Source: Pseudomonadota bacterium (GTDB lineage Bacteria > Pseudomonadota > Alphaproteobacteria > Micropepsales > Micropepsaceae). From it: 13,893 nt of DNA. The stretch covers positions 1-13,893 of the forward strand of contig JAKBAU010000060.1 of the NCBI GenBank assembly GCA_021808875.1, given 5' to 3'. The notes under the pieces are model-generated. The model was not told the origin of the DNA. It saw nothing but the letters and a program-made list of their open reading frames with translations, and ran no database searches. This document shows, in pieces, positions 6,921 to 13,893 of this stretch. Position 1 is the stretch's first letter; every line of letters starts with the position of its first letter. Position numbers and translations under genes: made by a program.

Positions 6921-7526
6921 CTAGGCACCGATATGGCGCGCGATCGCGGCGGCTAGCTTGTCCGGACCCAGGGTCTCGTCATAATTGGCGATGAACTTGC
7001 CCTCAGGTCCCATCAGGTAGATCACATTGGAGTGGTCTACCGCATAGCTTCCGTTTTTGGTCGACTTTTGGACCTTGTAGTAGACGTGATATTCTTTGGC
7101 TAGAGCAGCGATGCTGCTGGGTGAACCTGTTAACCCTACGAACTCCGGTCCAAACGCGGCCAAATAGGATTTTAGCACGCGCGGCGTGTCACGCGCGGGA
7201 TCAACGGTTACAAAGATGGGCACTACCTGATGGGCAGCACCGCCAAGTTTTTCCATCGCGTCGGCCATGACGCTAAGCGTGGTTGGACAGACGTCGGGAC
7301 AATTGGTGTAGCCAAAGTACACAAGCATATAATGGCCGATAAAATCCTTGTCCGTACGCGTACGGCCATTTTGATCGGTCAGCGAAAACGGTCCGCCGAT
7401 TTTCGTGTCACCGACGCTCGTCATGTTGATCCTGTGTGAGGCGAACTGGTCGCCAACGTACCACAGGGTCCCAGCGGCGACGCCGGTGACGAGGATGATC
7501 AGAGCGATCAGCGCGCTGCGGGGCAT
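6921..7526 (-). CDS. SCO1/SenC/PrrC family copper-binding thioredoxin-fold protein
   Basis: This 201-residue protein has one N-terminal membrane anchor (about residues 5-25), followed by a periplasmic thioredoxin-like domain. The copper ligands are C76 and C80 in CPDVC and H165 in VDHSN. VTVDPARDTP at 107-116 is also characteristic. SCO proteins deliver copper to, or reduce the CuA site of, cytochrome oxidase. In Rhodobacter, SenC/PrrC also feeds into RegB/PrrB signalling. The start ATG has AGGA six nucleotides upstream on the minus strand. The gene is divergent from regB across 136 nt that must hold both promoters. That context and the family history support a role in oxidase assembly and/or redox signalling here (inference). 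No cytochrome oxidase gene is visible in the window. Confidence 0.92.
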   Translation of the reverse strand: MPRSALIALIILVTGVAAGTLWYVGDQFASHRINMTSVGDTKIGGPFSLTDQNGRTRTDKDFIGHYMLVYFGYTNCPDVCPTTLSVMADAMEKLGGAAHQVVPIFVTVDPARDTPRVLKSYLAAFGPEFVGLTGSPSSIAALAKEYHVYYKVQKSTKNGSYAVDHSNVIYLMGPEGKFIANYDETLGPDKLAAAIARHIGA

Positions 7527-7601
7527 GGAAGATCCTGGTTGCGGGCCGCCGGGCTGGCAGTCAGAGGTGAGACTGATAGACTCTTGACGGTGTCAACTGA
7601 A

Positions 7602-7616
7602 GCGCGAAATCGTCGC
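7602..7616 (+). promoter_or_regulatory. Candidate RegA/PrrA binding site between the SCO gene and regB
   Basis: GCGCG-AAATC-GTCGC resembles the two-block RegA/PrrA site GCGNC...GNCGC with a 5-nt spacer. Nine of ten block positions fit if the degenerate ones are counted as matching; the last base of the first block is G instead of C. It lies 47 nt before the regB start and 76 nt before the SCO start, a plausible place for autoregulation. Such degenerate sites occur by chance in GC-rich DNA, so this is only a candidate. Confidence 0.3.
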
Positions 7617-7662
7617 TCTTTGGGGCAGGCAACTGTTCGGATGGCGACAGTGTGATGAAAAC

Positions 7663-9078
7663 ATGAATACATTGACAGAAAAGAGACCGGGTTGGATGGG
7701 CTTACGGCCGCAAAAATTTGCCGATGAGTTTGCCTTTGCCGCGCCAACGAGCCGCGGGCGGGTACGTCTGCGTACCCTCTCCAATCTGCGCTGGCTGGCG
7801 GTTGGCGGCCAGTCGGCAACCCTTTTCATCGTCTATTTCGGACTGGCCTATCAGCTCCCGCTTGCCGAGTGCATTGGCGTCATATCTGCCAGCGCGATTC
7901 TCAATGTTGCTCTTGCGGTACATTTTCCTGCGACCCATCGGCTGACCAATCTCGAGGCGACCATCTTTCTTGCCTATGACGTCCTTCAGCTGGCGGCTCT
8001 GCTCTATCTCACAGGAGGGCTCGAGAATCCCTTCGCCCTGATGTTTTTGGCTCCGGTGGTGATCGCCGCCTCGACGCTTAACCTAGGAAACACGCTGATT
8101 TTGGCGGGATTCTCTTTTGCAGCGGTTTCGCTCGTGGCGATCGTGCACATGCCTCTGCCGTGGGCGCCACACGAGCTGCTGCAACTTCCTGCGCTCTATC
8201 AGGTTGGAATTTGGGCATCGATCGTAATCGGGATCGGCTTCACCTCGATCTATGCTTGGCGAATCGGCAGTGAAGCGGCCCGCATGTCGGCCGGCCTGGC
8301 AGCAACGCAGCTGGCCCTGGCGCGCGAACATCGCATGGCATCGATTGGCGCCTTGGCCGCGGCGGCGGCTCATGAACTTGGAACGCCCCTTGGCACTATC
8401 GCGGTCGTCGCACGCGAGCTTGAGCGGGAGCTGCCCAAGGGCTCTGAGCAAGCCGAGGATGCGAGCTTGTTGCGTGCGCAGGCCGAGCGTTGCCGCACGA
8501 TTCTCACCCGACTTGCTCGCCCGGAACAAAGTGTCCTCGATGCTACCAACCGCATCTCTGTCGCCGCTATGCTCGATGATCTGGTCGGACGCTACCGCCA
8601 TGAGGAGCTGCAGATCGAGATTCAGCTGGCCCCTTCCGGCGATGCCGGGCCAGTGCCCAAGATCTGGCGGGCCCCCGAATTGCTGCACAGTCTCAATAAC
8701 TTCGTGGCCAATGCAGCTGATTTCGCCAATCATCGCATCGAGATCCGGGTAGCGTGGGATGCGACTTCGCTCCAGCTCACCATCGAGGACGATGGCCCCG
8801 GGTTCGCACCAGAAATTCTCGAACGCTTGGGCGAGCCCTATGTCACGTCCCGTCCGGGGAACTATGCCTTAGGGGAAACTCAGCTGTCGCCGAGCGAGAA
8901 CTTTACTGGTCAACAGGGTATGGGTCTGGGCTTTTTTATCGCTAAGACCTTGATCGAACAGACGGGGGGGCGGGTACAGGTGCGCAATCGTCCCGAGGGT
9001 GGCGCCCGAGTGAGTTGCCGCTGGCCACGCGGAACCATTGATGCCGAACGCCCCCCCAACGGCACCAGCGGGCTCTAA
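7663..9078 (+). CDS. regB: RegB/PrrB/ActS family redox sensor histidine kinase
   Basis: This 471-residue inner-membrane sensor has six or so hydrophobic segments between about 45 and 200. The RegB quinone-binding heptad GGxxNPF is intact at 118-124 (GGLENPF). The phosphoacceptor is H237 in AAAHELGTPLGTI. C277 (AERCRTI) lies exactly 40 residues later, the same spacing as H225-C265 of Rhodobacter capsulatus RegB, where the cysteine controls activity by oxidation. The ATP domain has the N box (N345-N350), IEDDGPGF at 374-381 and GMGLGF at 419-424. RegB phosphorylates RegA under reducing conditions and so tunes respiration, carbon and nitrogen pathways (known for the family). RegA follows after 73 nt on the same strand. 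ATG 7663 has no strong ribosome site; ATG 7696 is an alternative. A stretch of about 20 residues before GMGLGF is longer than I recall for Rhodobacter RegB. Confidence 0.93.
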   Translation: MNTLTEKRPGWMGLRPQKFADEFAFAAPTSRGRVRLRTLSNLRWLAVGGQSATLFIVYFGLAYQLPLAECIGVISASAILNVALAVHFPATHRLTNLEATIFLAYDVLQLAALLYLTGGLENPFALMFLAPVVIAASTLNLGNTLILAGFSFAAVSLVAIVHMPLPWAPHELLQLPALYQVGIWASIVIGIGFTSIYAWRIGSEAARMSAGLAATQLALAREHRMASIGALAAAAAHELGTPLGTIAVVARELERELPKGSEQAEDASLLRAQAERCRTILTRLARPEQSVLDATNRISVAAMLDDLVGRYRHEELQIEIQLAPSGDAGPVPKIWRAPELLHSLNNFVANAADFANHRIEIRVAWDATSLQLTIEDDGPGFAPEILERLGEPYVTSRPGNYALGETQLSPSENFTGQQGMGLGFFIAKTLIEQTGGRVQVRNRPEGGARVSCRWPRGTIDAERPPNGTSGL

Positions 9079-9122
9079 ACGACGACAGATTGTCTCATCT
9101 TTGCTTGCGGAAGTGCTCGAAG

Positions 9123-9144
9123 GGCGCTATCGGAGCGCCAAGGA
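9123..9144 (+). promoter_or_regulatory. Hairpin abutting the regA ribosome-binding site
   Basis: In the 73-nt regB-regA gap a perfect 6-bp stem GGCGCT/AGCGCC (9123-9128 and 9134-9139) with loop ATCGG ends directly before AAGGA (9140-9144), the ribosome site 7 nt upstream of the regA ATG. There is no T tract, so it is not a classical terminator. It could affect regA translation or processing of the regB-regA message (inference). Confidence 0.4.
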
Positions 9145-9151
9145 TTGACCG

Positions 9152-9703
9152 ATGACCCTTCAAGACCAACTCCTCCCGGAAGACCGCAGCCTATTGATCG
9201 TCGAAGATGATCGCCCTTTGCGCGAGCGTCTGGCCCGCGCCATGGAAGCTCGGGGCTTCCACGTGGCGATTGCCGAAACCGTGGCCCAGGGCCTTGCCCG
9301 CGCCAAGGAAGACCCTCCAGCCTTTGCCGTGATTGATCTCAAACTCGATGATGGCAATGGCCTTGATGTGGTTGAGCTGCTGCATGGAATTCGTCCCGAT
9401 GCCCGTGTGGTGGTACTGACCGGCTTTGGCAACATCGCCACCGCGGTCGCTGCGGTCAAATACGGCGCCATCGATTACCTGCCCAAACCCGCCGATGCCG
9501 ATGATATTATGGCTGCGCTGCTCGCAGCTCCCGGCGGCAAGCCCAAGCCGCCTGAAAATCCCATGTCAGCCGATCGTGTGCGCTGGGAACATATTCAGCG
9601 GGTCTATGAGCTTTGTGGCCACAACGTCTCGGAGACCGCGCGCCGGCTCAATATGCACCGGCGTACCTTGCAACGTATTCTCGCCAAACGCAGTCCGCGA
9701 TAG
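9152..9703 (+). CDS. regA: RegA/PrrA/ActR family response regulator
   Basis: This 183-residue two-domain regulator has a receiver at about 13-125, with the acidic pocket E18-D19-D20, phosphoacceptor D62 (VIDLKL), T90 and K112. A proline-rich linker (about 132-138) leads to a Fis-type helix-turn-helix (about 145-180). Its NVSETARRLNMHRRTLQRIL segment is the hallmark of RegA/PrrA/ActR, and ENPMSADRVRWEH before it is also typical. Phosphorylated RegA activates or represses many redox-linked operons; the partner is RegB encoded just upstream. The ATG has AAGGA 7 nt away, preceded by a hairpin. Its stop is only 2 nt from the stop of the convergent malic enzyme gene. The family assignment is near certain; target genes cannot be read from this window. 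Confidence 0.97.
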   Translation: MTLQDQLLPEDRSLLIVEDDRPLRERLARAMEARGFHVAIAETVAQGLARAKEDPPAFAVIDLKLDDGNGLDVVELLHGIRPDARVVVLTGFGNIATAVAAVKYGAIDYLPKPADADDIMAALLAAPGGKPKPPENPMSADRVRWEHIQRVYELCGHNVSETARRLNMHRRTLQRILAKRSPR

Positions 9704-9705
9704 GT

Positions 9706-11961
9706 TCAGAGCGCCGCGATCAGCGCAGCGTTGTAGACCTCGCTCATCTTGCCTCCAAGTGGCGCGATCTGCACCGGACGGTCCAGCCCGACAAGGAGTG
9801 GACCAATTACATTGCCGCCGCCCATCTGCTGCAACAGCTTTGTTGAGATCGAGGCGGAGTGGATCGCGGGCATGATCAGCACATTGGCGGTATCGGTGAG
9901 GCGGCAGAATGGATAAAGCGCCAGCTTCTCACGATCGAGTGCTACATCGACGGCCATCTCTCCATCATACTCGAAATCGACATCGCGTCGGGCAAGTATT
10001 TTGACCGCTTCTACGATGCGTTCACTGCGTTCAGAGCGTGGGAAACCGAAAGTCGAGGACGCCAGCATGGCCACGCGCGGTGTAAATCCAAAGCGCCGGG
10101 CTTCATGCGCGGCCTGTACCGCGATATCAGCGAGTTCCTCGCTCGTGGGCATCTCATGCACACTGGTATCGGCAACAAATACGACCCGACCTTTTAAGAA
10201 CAGCACGTTGATGCCGATCGGCCGTTCGCCACGTGGCGGATCAAGCACCATGCGCACGTCATTAAGTGCAACGGCGTAGGAGCGCGTAATTCCGGTAACC
10301 ATGGCATCGGCATCACCAGCACGCAGCATCGAGGCGGCGTAGATATTGCGATCATTGGTGACCATGCGGACGCAGTCCCGGTAAAGCGCACCACGACGTT
10401 GCAGACGTTCATAGAGCGCCTCGATATACGGCGCTGCGTCCTGCGCCGAGTGCGGTACGCAGATTTCGAAGGCAGATTGATCAAATCCGGCCTTGCGCAG
10501 GCCGTTCCTGATAATCTCCTCGCGTCCCACCAAAAGAGATTTGCCGAGGCCGGAATTCTGAAAGGCCGCCGCAGCGCGGATCACCGCTTCCTCTTCACCT
10601 TCGGCAAAGACAACGCGTTTGGGATGGGCGCGCACGCTTGCGGTAATGCGCTGGAAGAGGCTGGCCGAGGGATCCAGGCGCGCTGAGAGCTGATCGCGAT
10701 AGTTCTGCGCATCCTTCATTTCACGTCGCGCCACACCGGTGCGTACCGCGGCCTCGGCTACCGCCGAGGACACCCTGCTGATCAGGCGGGGATCAAACGG
10801 CACCGGGATGATGTAGTCAGGTCCATAAGAGGGTCGGCTGCCGCGATAGGCCATGGCCACCTCATCGGGTACGTCCTCACGTGCCAACGCCGCCAGCGCC
10901 TCAGCCGCCGCAATTTTCATCGCGTCATTGATGGTCGTCGCGCGTACGTCGAGCGCACCTCGGAAGATGTAGGGGAAGCCCAAGACATTATTGACCTGAT
11001 TGGGATAGTCGCTACGTCCGGTCGCGACGATGGCGTCGGCACGTACCGCCTTGACCTCTTCTGGCGTGATCTCTGGATCCGGATTGGCCATCGCAAAAAT
11101 GATCGGAGCCTTATTCATGCCCGCGACCATTGCCTGGGTCACGGCACCCTTGACCGACAGGCCAAGGAAGACGTCTGCGCCCTTGAGTGCATCTGCAAGG
11201 TCGCGCGCGTCGGTTTCGCTCGCGTGGGCACTCTTCCACTGGTTCATGCCTTCCTTCCGGCCGCGATAAACCACGCCCTTGGAATCGCACAAAATCGCAT
11301 TACCATTGGGCAGGCCCATCGACTTCAGCAATTCTAGGCAGGCAATGCCTGCGGCGCCGGCTCCATTGACTACCACCTTGATGCTGTCGATCTGGCGGCC
11401 AGTCAGGTGCATCGCATTGATGATGCCGGCGGTCGATATGATCGCGGTACCGTGCTGATCGTCATGGAACACCGGAATGTCCATGAGTTCGCGCAAGCGT
11501 TGTTCGATGATGAAGCAGTCGGGAGCCTTGATGTCCTCAAGATTGATACCCCCAAAGGTTGGCCCAAGGTAGCGGACACAATTAATGAAGGCGTCGACGT
11601 CCTTGGTGTCGATCTCAAGATCAATCGCATCGACGTCGGCAAAGCGCTTGAAGAGCACGGCTTTGCCTTCCATAACCGGCTTGGATGCGAGCGGCCCCAG
11701 ATCGCCCAGTCCAAGGATCGCCGTGCCATTGGAGATGACCGCAACAAGATTACCCTTTGCGGTATAATCGAACACGGCGTCAGGACGTTCGGCGATCGCC
11801 CTGACCGGCACCGCCACACCCGGGCTGTAAGCCAAGGACAGGTCGCGCTGCGTGGACATCGGCTTGGTGGGCGCGATCTCAATCTTTCCGGGTTTGCCGC
11901 CCGCATGAAAGGCAAGGGCTTCTTCTTCGGTGAAGGAAGGTCGTTTGTGAGGCATGGGCAT
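9706..11961 (-). CDS. maeB: MaeB-type malic enzyme with C-terminal phosphotransacetylase-like domain
   Basis: This 751-residue cytosolic enzyme is of the multidomain bacterial type and converts malate to pyruvate and CO2 with NAD(P). The malic N-terminal domain (about 10-160) has Y45 in AYSPGVAVP, catalytic K100 in GKAVLFKRF and metal ligands E141/D142. The cofactor domain (about 165-420) has FHDDQHGTA at 165-173, the GAGAAG loop at 200-205 and MANPDPEI. From about 435 to the end is a phosphate acetyl/butyryltransferase-like domain, which in characterised MaeB proteins is regulatory (binding acetyl-CoA) rather than catalytic. The family is mostly NADP-linked; the alphaproteobacterial Dme/Tme paralogues differ in cofactor, so preference is not certain. 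The first ATG is used; a second lies two codons in, and no clear ribosome site favours either. It is divergent from mutS across 104 nt. Confidence 0.95.
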   Translation of the reverse strand: MPMPHKRPSFTEEEALAFHAGGKPGKIEIAPTKPMSTQRDLSLAYSPGVAVPVRAIAERPDAVFDYTAKGNLVAVISNGTAILGLGDLGPLASKPVMEGKAVLFKRFADVDAIDLEIDTKDVDAFINCVRYLGPTFGGINLEDIKAPDCFIIEQRLRELMDIPVFHDDQHGTAIISTAGIINAMHLTGRQIDSIKVVVNGAGAAGIACLELLKSMGLPNGNAILCDSKGVVYRGRKEGMNQWKSAHASETDARDLADALKGADVFLGLSVKGAVTQAMVAGMNKAPIIFAMANPDPEITPEEVKAVRADAIVATGRSDYPNQVNNVLGFPYIFRGALDVRATTINDAMKIAAAEALAALAREDVPDEVAMAYRGSRPSYGPDYIIPVPFDPRLISRVSSAVAEAAVRTGVARREMKDAQNYRDQLSARLDPSASLFQRITASVRAHPKRVVFAEGEEEAVIRAAAAFQNSGLGKSLLVGREEIIRNGLRKAGFDQSAFEICVPHSAQDAAPYIEALYERLQRRGALYRDCVRMVTNDRNIYAASMLRAGDADAMVTGITRSYAVALNDVRMVLDPPRGERPIGINVLFLKGRVVFVADTSVHEMPTSEELADIAVQAAHEARRFGFTPRVAMLASSTFGFPRSERSERIVEAVKILARRDVDFEYDGEMAVDVALDREKLALYPFCRLTDTANVLIMPAIHSASISTKLLQQMGGGNVIGPLLVGLDRPVQIAPLGGKMSEVYNAALIAAL

Positions 11962-12065
11962 ACCGCGTAAGGTCAGAGATCCACAGAATATCGACCCATC
12001 CGAGGGGCCGTTTCAACAGTTGCATTCGCGCCGGCCAGGAAACGATCTGTTAGGCTGAGCCCATC

Positions 12066-13893
12066 ATGAACCGTCAAGACCCTGTCACCAACAGCGCCAC
12101 TCCTATGATGGCGCAATATCTTAAGATCAAGTCTGACCACGCGGGCTATCTCCTCTTCTACCGCATGGGAGACTTTTATGAGCTATTTTTCGACGACGCC
12201 GCCAAGGCGGCTGCGGTGCTCGATATTGCCCTGACCAAGCGCGGCAAGCACCTGGGCGAGGACATTCCGATGTGCGGCGTGCCCGTTCATGCCGCAGAGG
12301 CCTACCTCGAGAAATTGATACGCAACGGCTTTCGAGTCGCAGTTTGCGAGCAGATCGAGGATCCAGCCGAGGCCAAAAAGCGCGGTGCCAAGGCGGTGGT
12401 GGCTCGCGAGGTCATCCGTCTGGTCACGCCAGGAACGCTGACGGAGGATGCGCTCCTGGAAGCGCGCAGTGCCAACATTCTGGCCGCTCTGGGGCGGGCC
12501 GGTGGTGATTTTGCACTGGCATCTGCGGATATGAGCACCGGACAGTTCCTCGTCGGATCGACTAGCCCCGAGGGGCTGGCTGCAGAACTAGCCCGGCTCA
12601 ATCCTCGTGAGTTGCTCGTTTCTGATGGGCTCCTGGGCGATGCGGCACTTGGTCCTATCCTTTCGGCACTAGGTCCGGCCCTGACACCCCTTCCGGCCAT
12701 CAAATTCGATTCAATGGGCGGTGAGCGGGCACTCAAGCAGCTCTATGGGGTGGCTGCCCTCGACGGTTTTGGTGCCTTTGATCGTGCTGAACTGTCGGCA
12801 GCCGGTGCGCTTGTGGGCTATCTCGACCTGACCCAGAAAGGAAAATTGCCGGCACTGAGAGGATTACAGCGCCTCAGTGCCGGCAGCCTAATGGCGATCG
12901 ACGCCGCGAGCCGACGCAATCTTGAGTTGACTGAAACCCTTTCGGGCACACGGCGCGGCTCTCTTCTTGCCACCATTGAGCGTACGGTTACGGCAGCCGG
13001 GGCTCGGGAACTGTCGCAACGTCTCTGTGCCCCGCTCACAGACATCGCGGCGATCACGCGGCGACTGGACGCGATTGCCTTCTTTTTGAGCCACGTCACG
13101 CTGCGCAGAGAGTTGCGCACAGCACTACGTGCAACGCCCGATATTGCCCGGGCACTTGCCCGTCTCTCGGTCGACCGCGGTGGGCCACGGGATTTGACGG
13201 CACTACGCGACGGATTGGCGGCAGCGCATGACTTGTGGACCCGGTTGGATCAGGCGCGTGATCCATTTTCGGTGGCGGCGGGCGAAATCGATGAGGCCTG
13301 TGCCGCGCTGAGTAGTGGACTTGCCGCTTGCCGGAGCCTTGGTGAAAAGCTGACAGCGATGCTGGTCGATGAGGCACCTTTTTCCACCCGCGACGGAGGC
13401 TTCATACGCAGGGGCGCGCATGAGGAACTCGACGAACAACGTGCCTTGCGGGACGAAAGTCGCAAGGTTATCGCCGGTCTTGAGGCGCGATACCGTCAGC
13501 AAACCGAGATCGCATCGCTCAAAATCAAGCATAATGGCATTCTCGGCTACTTCATTGAGTTGACCCCAAGTCATGCCGAACGGCTGGAAGGCACCAAGGC
13601 ACAGGAGTTGTTTAGGCACCGCCAGACCATTGGCAGCGCGGTACGCTACACAACCGACGAGCTTGCGACCCTGGACAACCGTATTGCGCAGGCTGCCGAC
13701 ATGGCCCTGGCCATTGAAAAAGAGCTGTTTGGAGGTCTTACCGCCGATGTGCTTGCGGTACAAACGGCCATCGGGACGATCGCTGATGCGCTGGCTTGCC
13801 TCGATGTTGCAGCAGCTCTGGCCGAACTGGCGGATACAGAAAACTATGCGCGTCCTCAGGTAGACACCTCGCTCGTGTTTCGCATCCGCCGGG
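12066..13893 (+). CDS. mutS: DNA mismatch repair protein MutS, N-terminal two thirds (3' truncated by window edge)
   Basis: The frame is open from ATG 12066 to the window end (609 codons); MutS is usually 850-910 residues. The mismatch-recognition domain is clear: MMAQYLKIK is followed by [12 protein letters not shown], with the Phe-x-Glu wedge at F37 and E39. Then come [17 protein letters not shown] and [10 protein letters not shown]. The connector, lever (RNLEL ... RGSLL) and clamp regions follow, including [12 protein letters not shown] and the clamp-to-lever return [17 protein letters not shown]. The window ends just before the Walker A ATPase domain, so ATP binding cannot be checked. MutS binds mismatches and recruits MutL. 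The start agrees with other alphaproteobacterial MutS N-termini, which have a short tail before the TPMMAQYL stretch. A 13-bp perfect inverted repeat lies inside the gene at 12847-12885. Confidence 0.97.
   Translation, partial: MNRQDPVTNSATPMMAQYLKIKSDHAGYLLFYRMGDFYELFFDDAAKAAAVLDIALTKRGKHLGEDIPMCGVPVHAAEAYLEKLIRNGFRVAVCEQIEDPAEAKKRGAKAVVAREVIRLVTPGTLTEDALLEARSANILAALGRAGGDFALASADMSTGQFLVGSTSPEGLAAELARLNPRELLVSDGLLGDAALGPILSALGPALTPLPAIKFDSMGGERALKQLYGVAALDGFGAFDRAELSAAGALVGYLDLTQKGKLPALRGLQRLSAGSLMAIDAASRRNLELTETLSGTRRGSLLATIERTVTAAGARELSQRLCAPLTDIAAITRRLDAIAFFLSHVTLRRELRTALRATPDIARALARLSVDRGGPRDLTALRDGLAAAHDLWTRLDQARDPFSVAAGEIDEACAALSSGLAACRSLGEKLTAMLVDEAPFSTRDGGFIRRGAHEELDEQRALRDESRKVIAGLEARYRQQTEIASLKIKHNGILGYFIELTPSHAERLEGTKAQELFRHRQTIGSAVRYTTDELATLDNRIAQAADMALAIEKELFGGLTADVLAVQTAIGTIADALACLDVAAALAELADTENYARPQVDTSLVFRIRR
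12847..12885. repeat. 13-bp perfect inverted repeat inside mutS
   Basis: TGCCGGCACTGAG (12847-12859) and CTCAGTGCCGGCA (12873-12885) are exact reverse complements separated by 13 nt, within the mutS reading frame (residues about 261-273). The frame stays open and the encoded [15 protein letters not shown] is normal for MutS lever sequence. No T tract follows, so it is not an evident intrinsic terminator. Confidence 0.75.

Noticed and set aside
11407..11970. Plus-strand open frame of 187 codons over maeB
   Set aside because: It is antisense to the conserved malic enzyme domain and looks like a codon-bias shadow.
1..13893. CRISPR arrays, insertion sequences, phage, toxin-antitoxin or defence genes
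   Set aside because: No regularly spaced repeats, transposase, integrase or defence-type domains were seen on either strand.

Overview
The window looks like a piece of an alphaproteobacterial chromosome. The main evidence is a RegB/RegA (PrrB/PrrA, ActS/ActR) redox two-component pair next to a SCO/SenC copper protein, a malic enzyme fused to a phosphotransacetylase-like domain, and an alphaproteobacterial-style MutS N-terminus. I cannot fix the order or genus from sequence alone.

Left part (1-4861): five same-strand genes that read as a catabolic operon for D-galactose or galactosides. They are the 3' end of a GH42 beta-galactosidase, an IlvD/Edd-type sugar-acid dehydratase, an SDR sugar dehydrogenase, a 2-dehydro-3-deoxygalactonokinase and a KDPGal aldolase. 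The last three junctions overlap by 1 to 4 nt (ATGA or TGATG), so the genes are probably translationally coupled. Together they give most of the De Ley-Doudoroff route: galactoside to galactose to galactonate to KDGal to KDPGal to pyruvate plus glyceraldehyde-3-phosphate. A lactonase, a transporter and a regulator are not seen and may lie beyond the left edge.

Middle (4862-5359): about 420 nt with no convincing gene, then a minus-strand tRNA-Ala(CGC) with encoded CCA, reading toward the galactose operon. The tRNA has a recognisable sigma70-type promoter. Sampled base composition is lower on the galactose side than on the right, so the operon may be an island abutting the 3' end of this tRNA. 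No integrase or att repeat is visible.

Right part (5523-13893): core genes. yggT and folD lie on plus. A SCO-family gene on minus is divergent from regB, which is followed by regA on plus. maeB on minus is convergent with regA, with a 2-nt gap, and divergent from mutS, which runs off the right edge. RegB keeps both known sensing elements, the GGxxNPF quinone motif and the redox cysteine 40 residues after the phosphorylated histidine. This is therefore very likely a working redox regulator of respiration and carbon or energy metabolism.

I do not see a clearly new system. The best leads are the galactose operon with an IlvD-type dehydratase at a tRNA boundary, the short dyads and a candidate RegA site around regB/regA, a 13-bp perfect inverted repeat inside mutS, and a FolD that departs from usually invariant signature residues.
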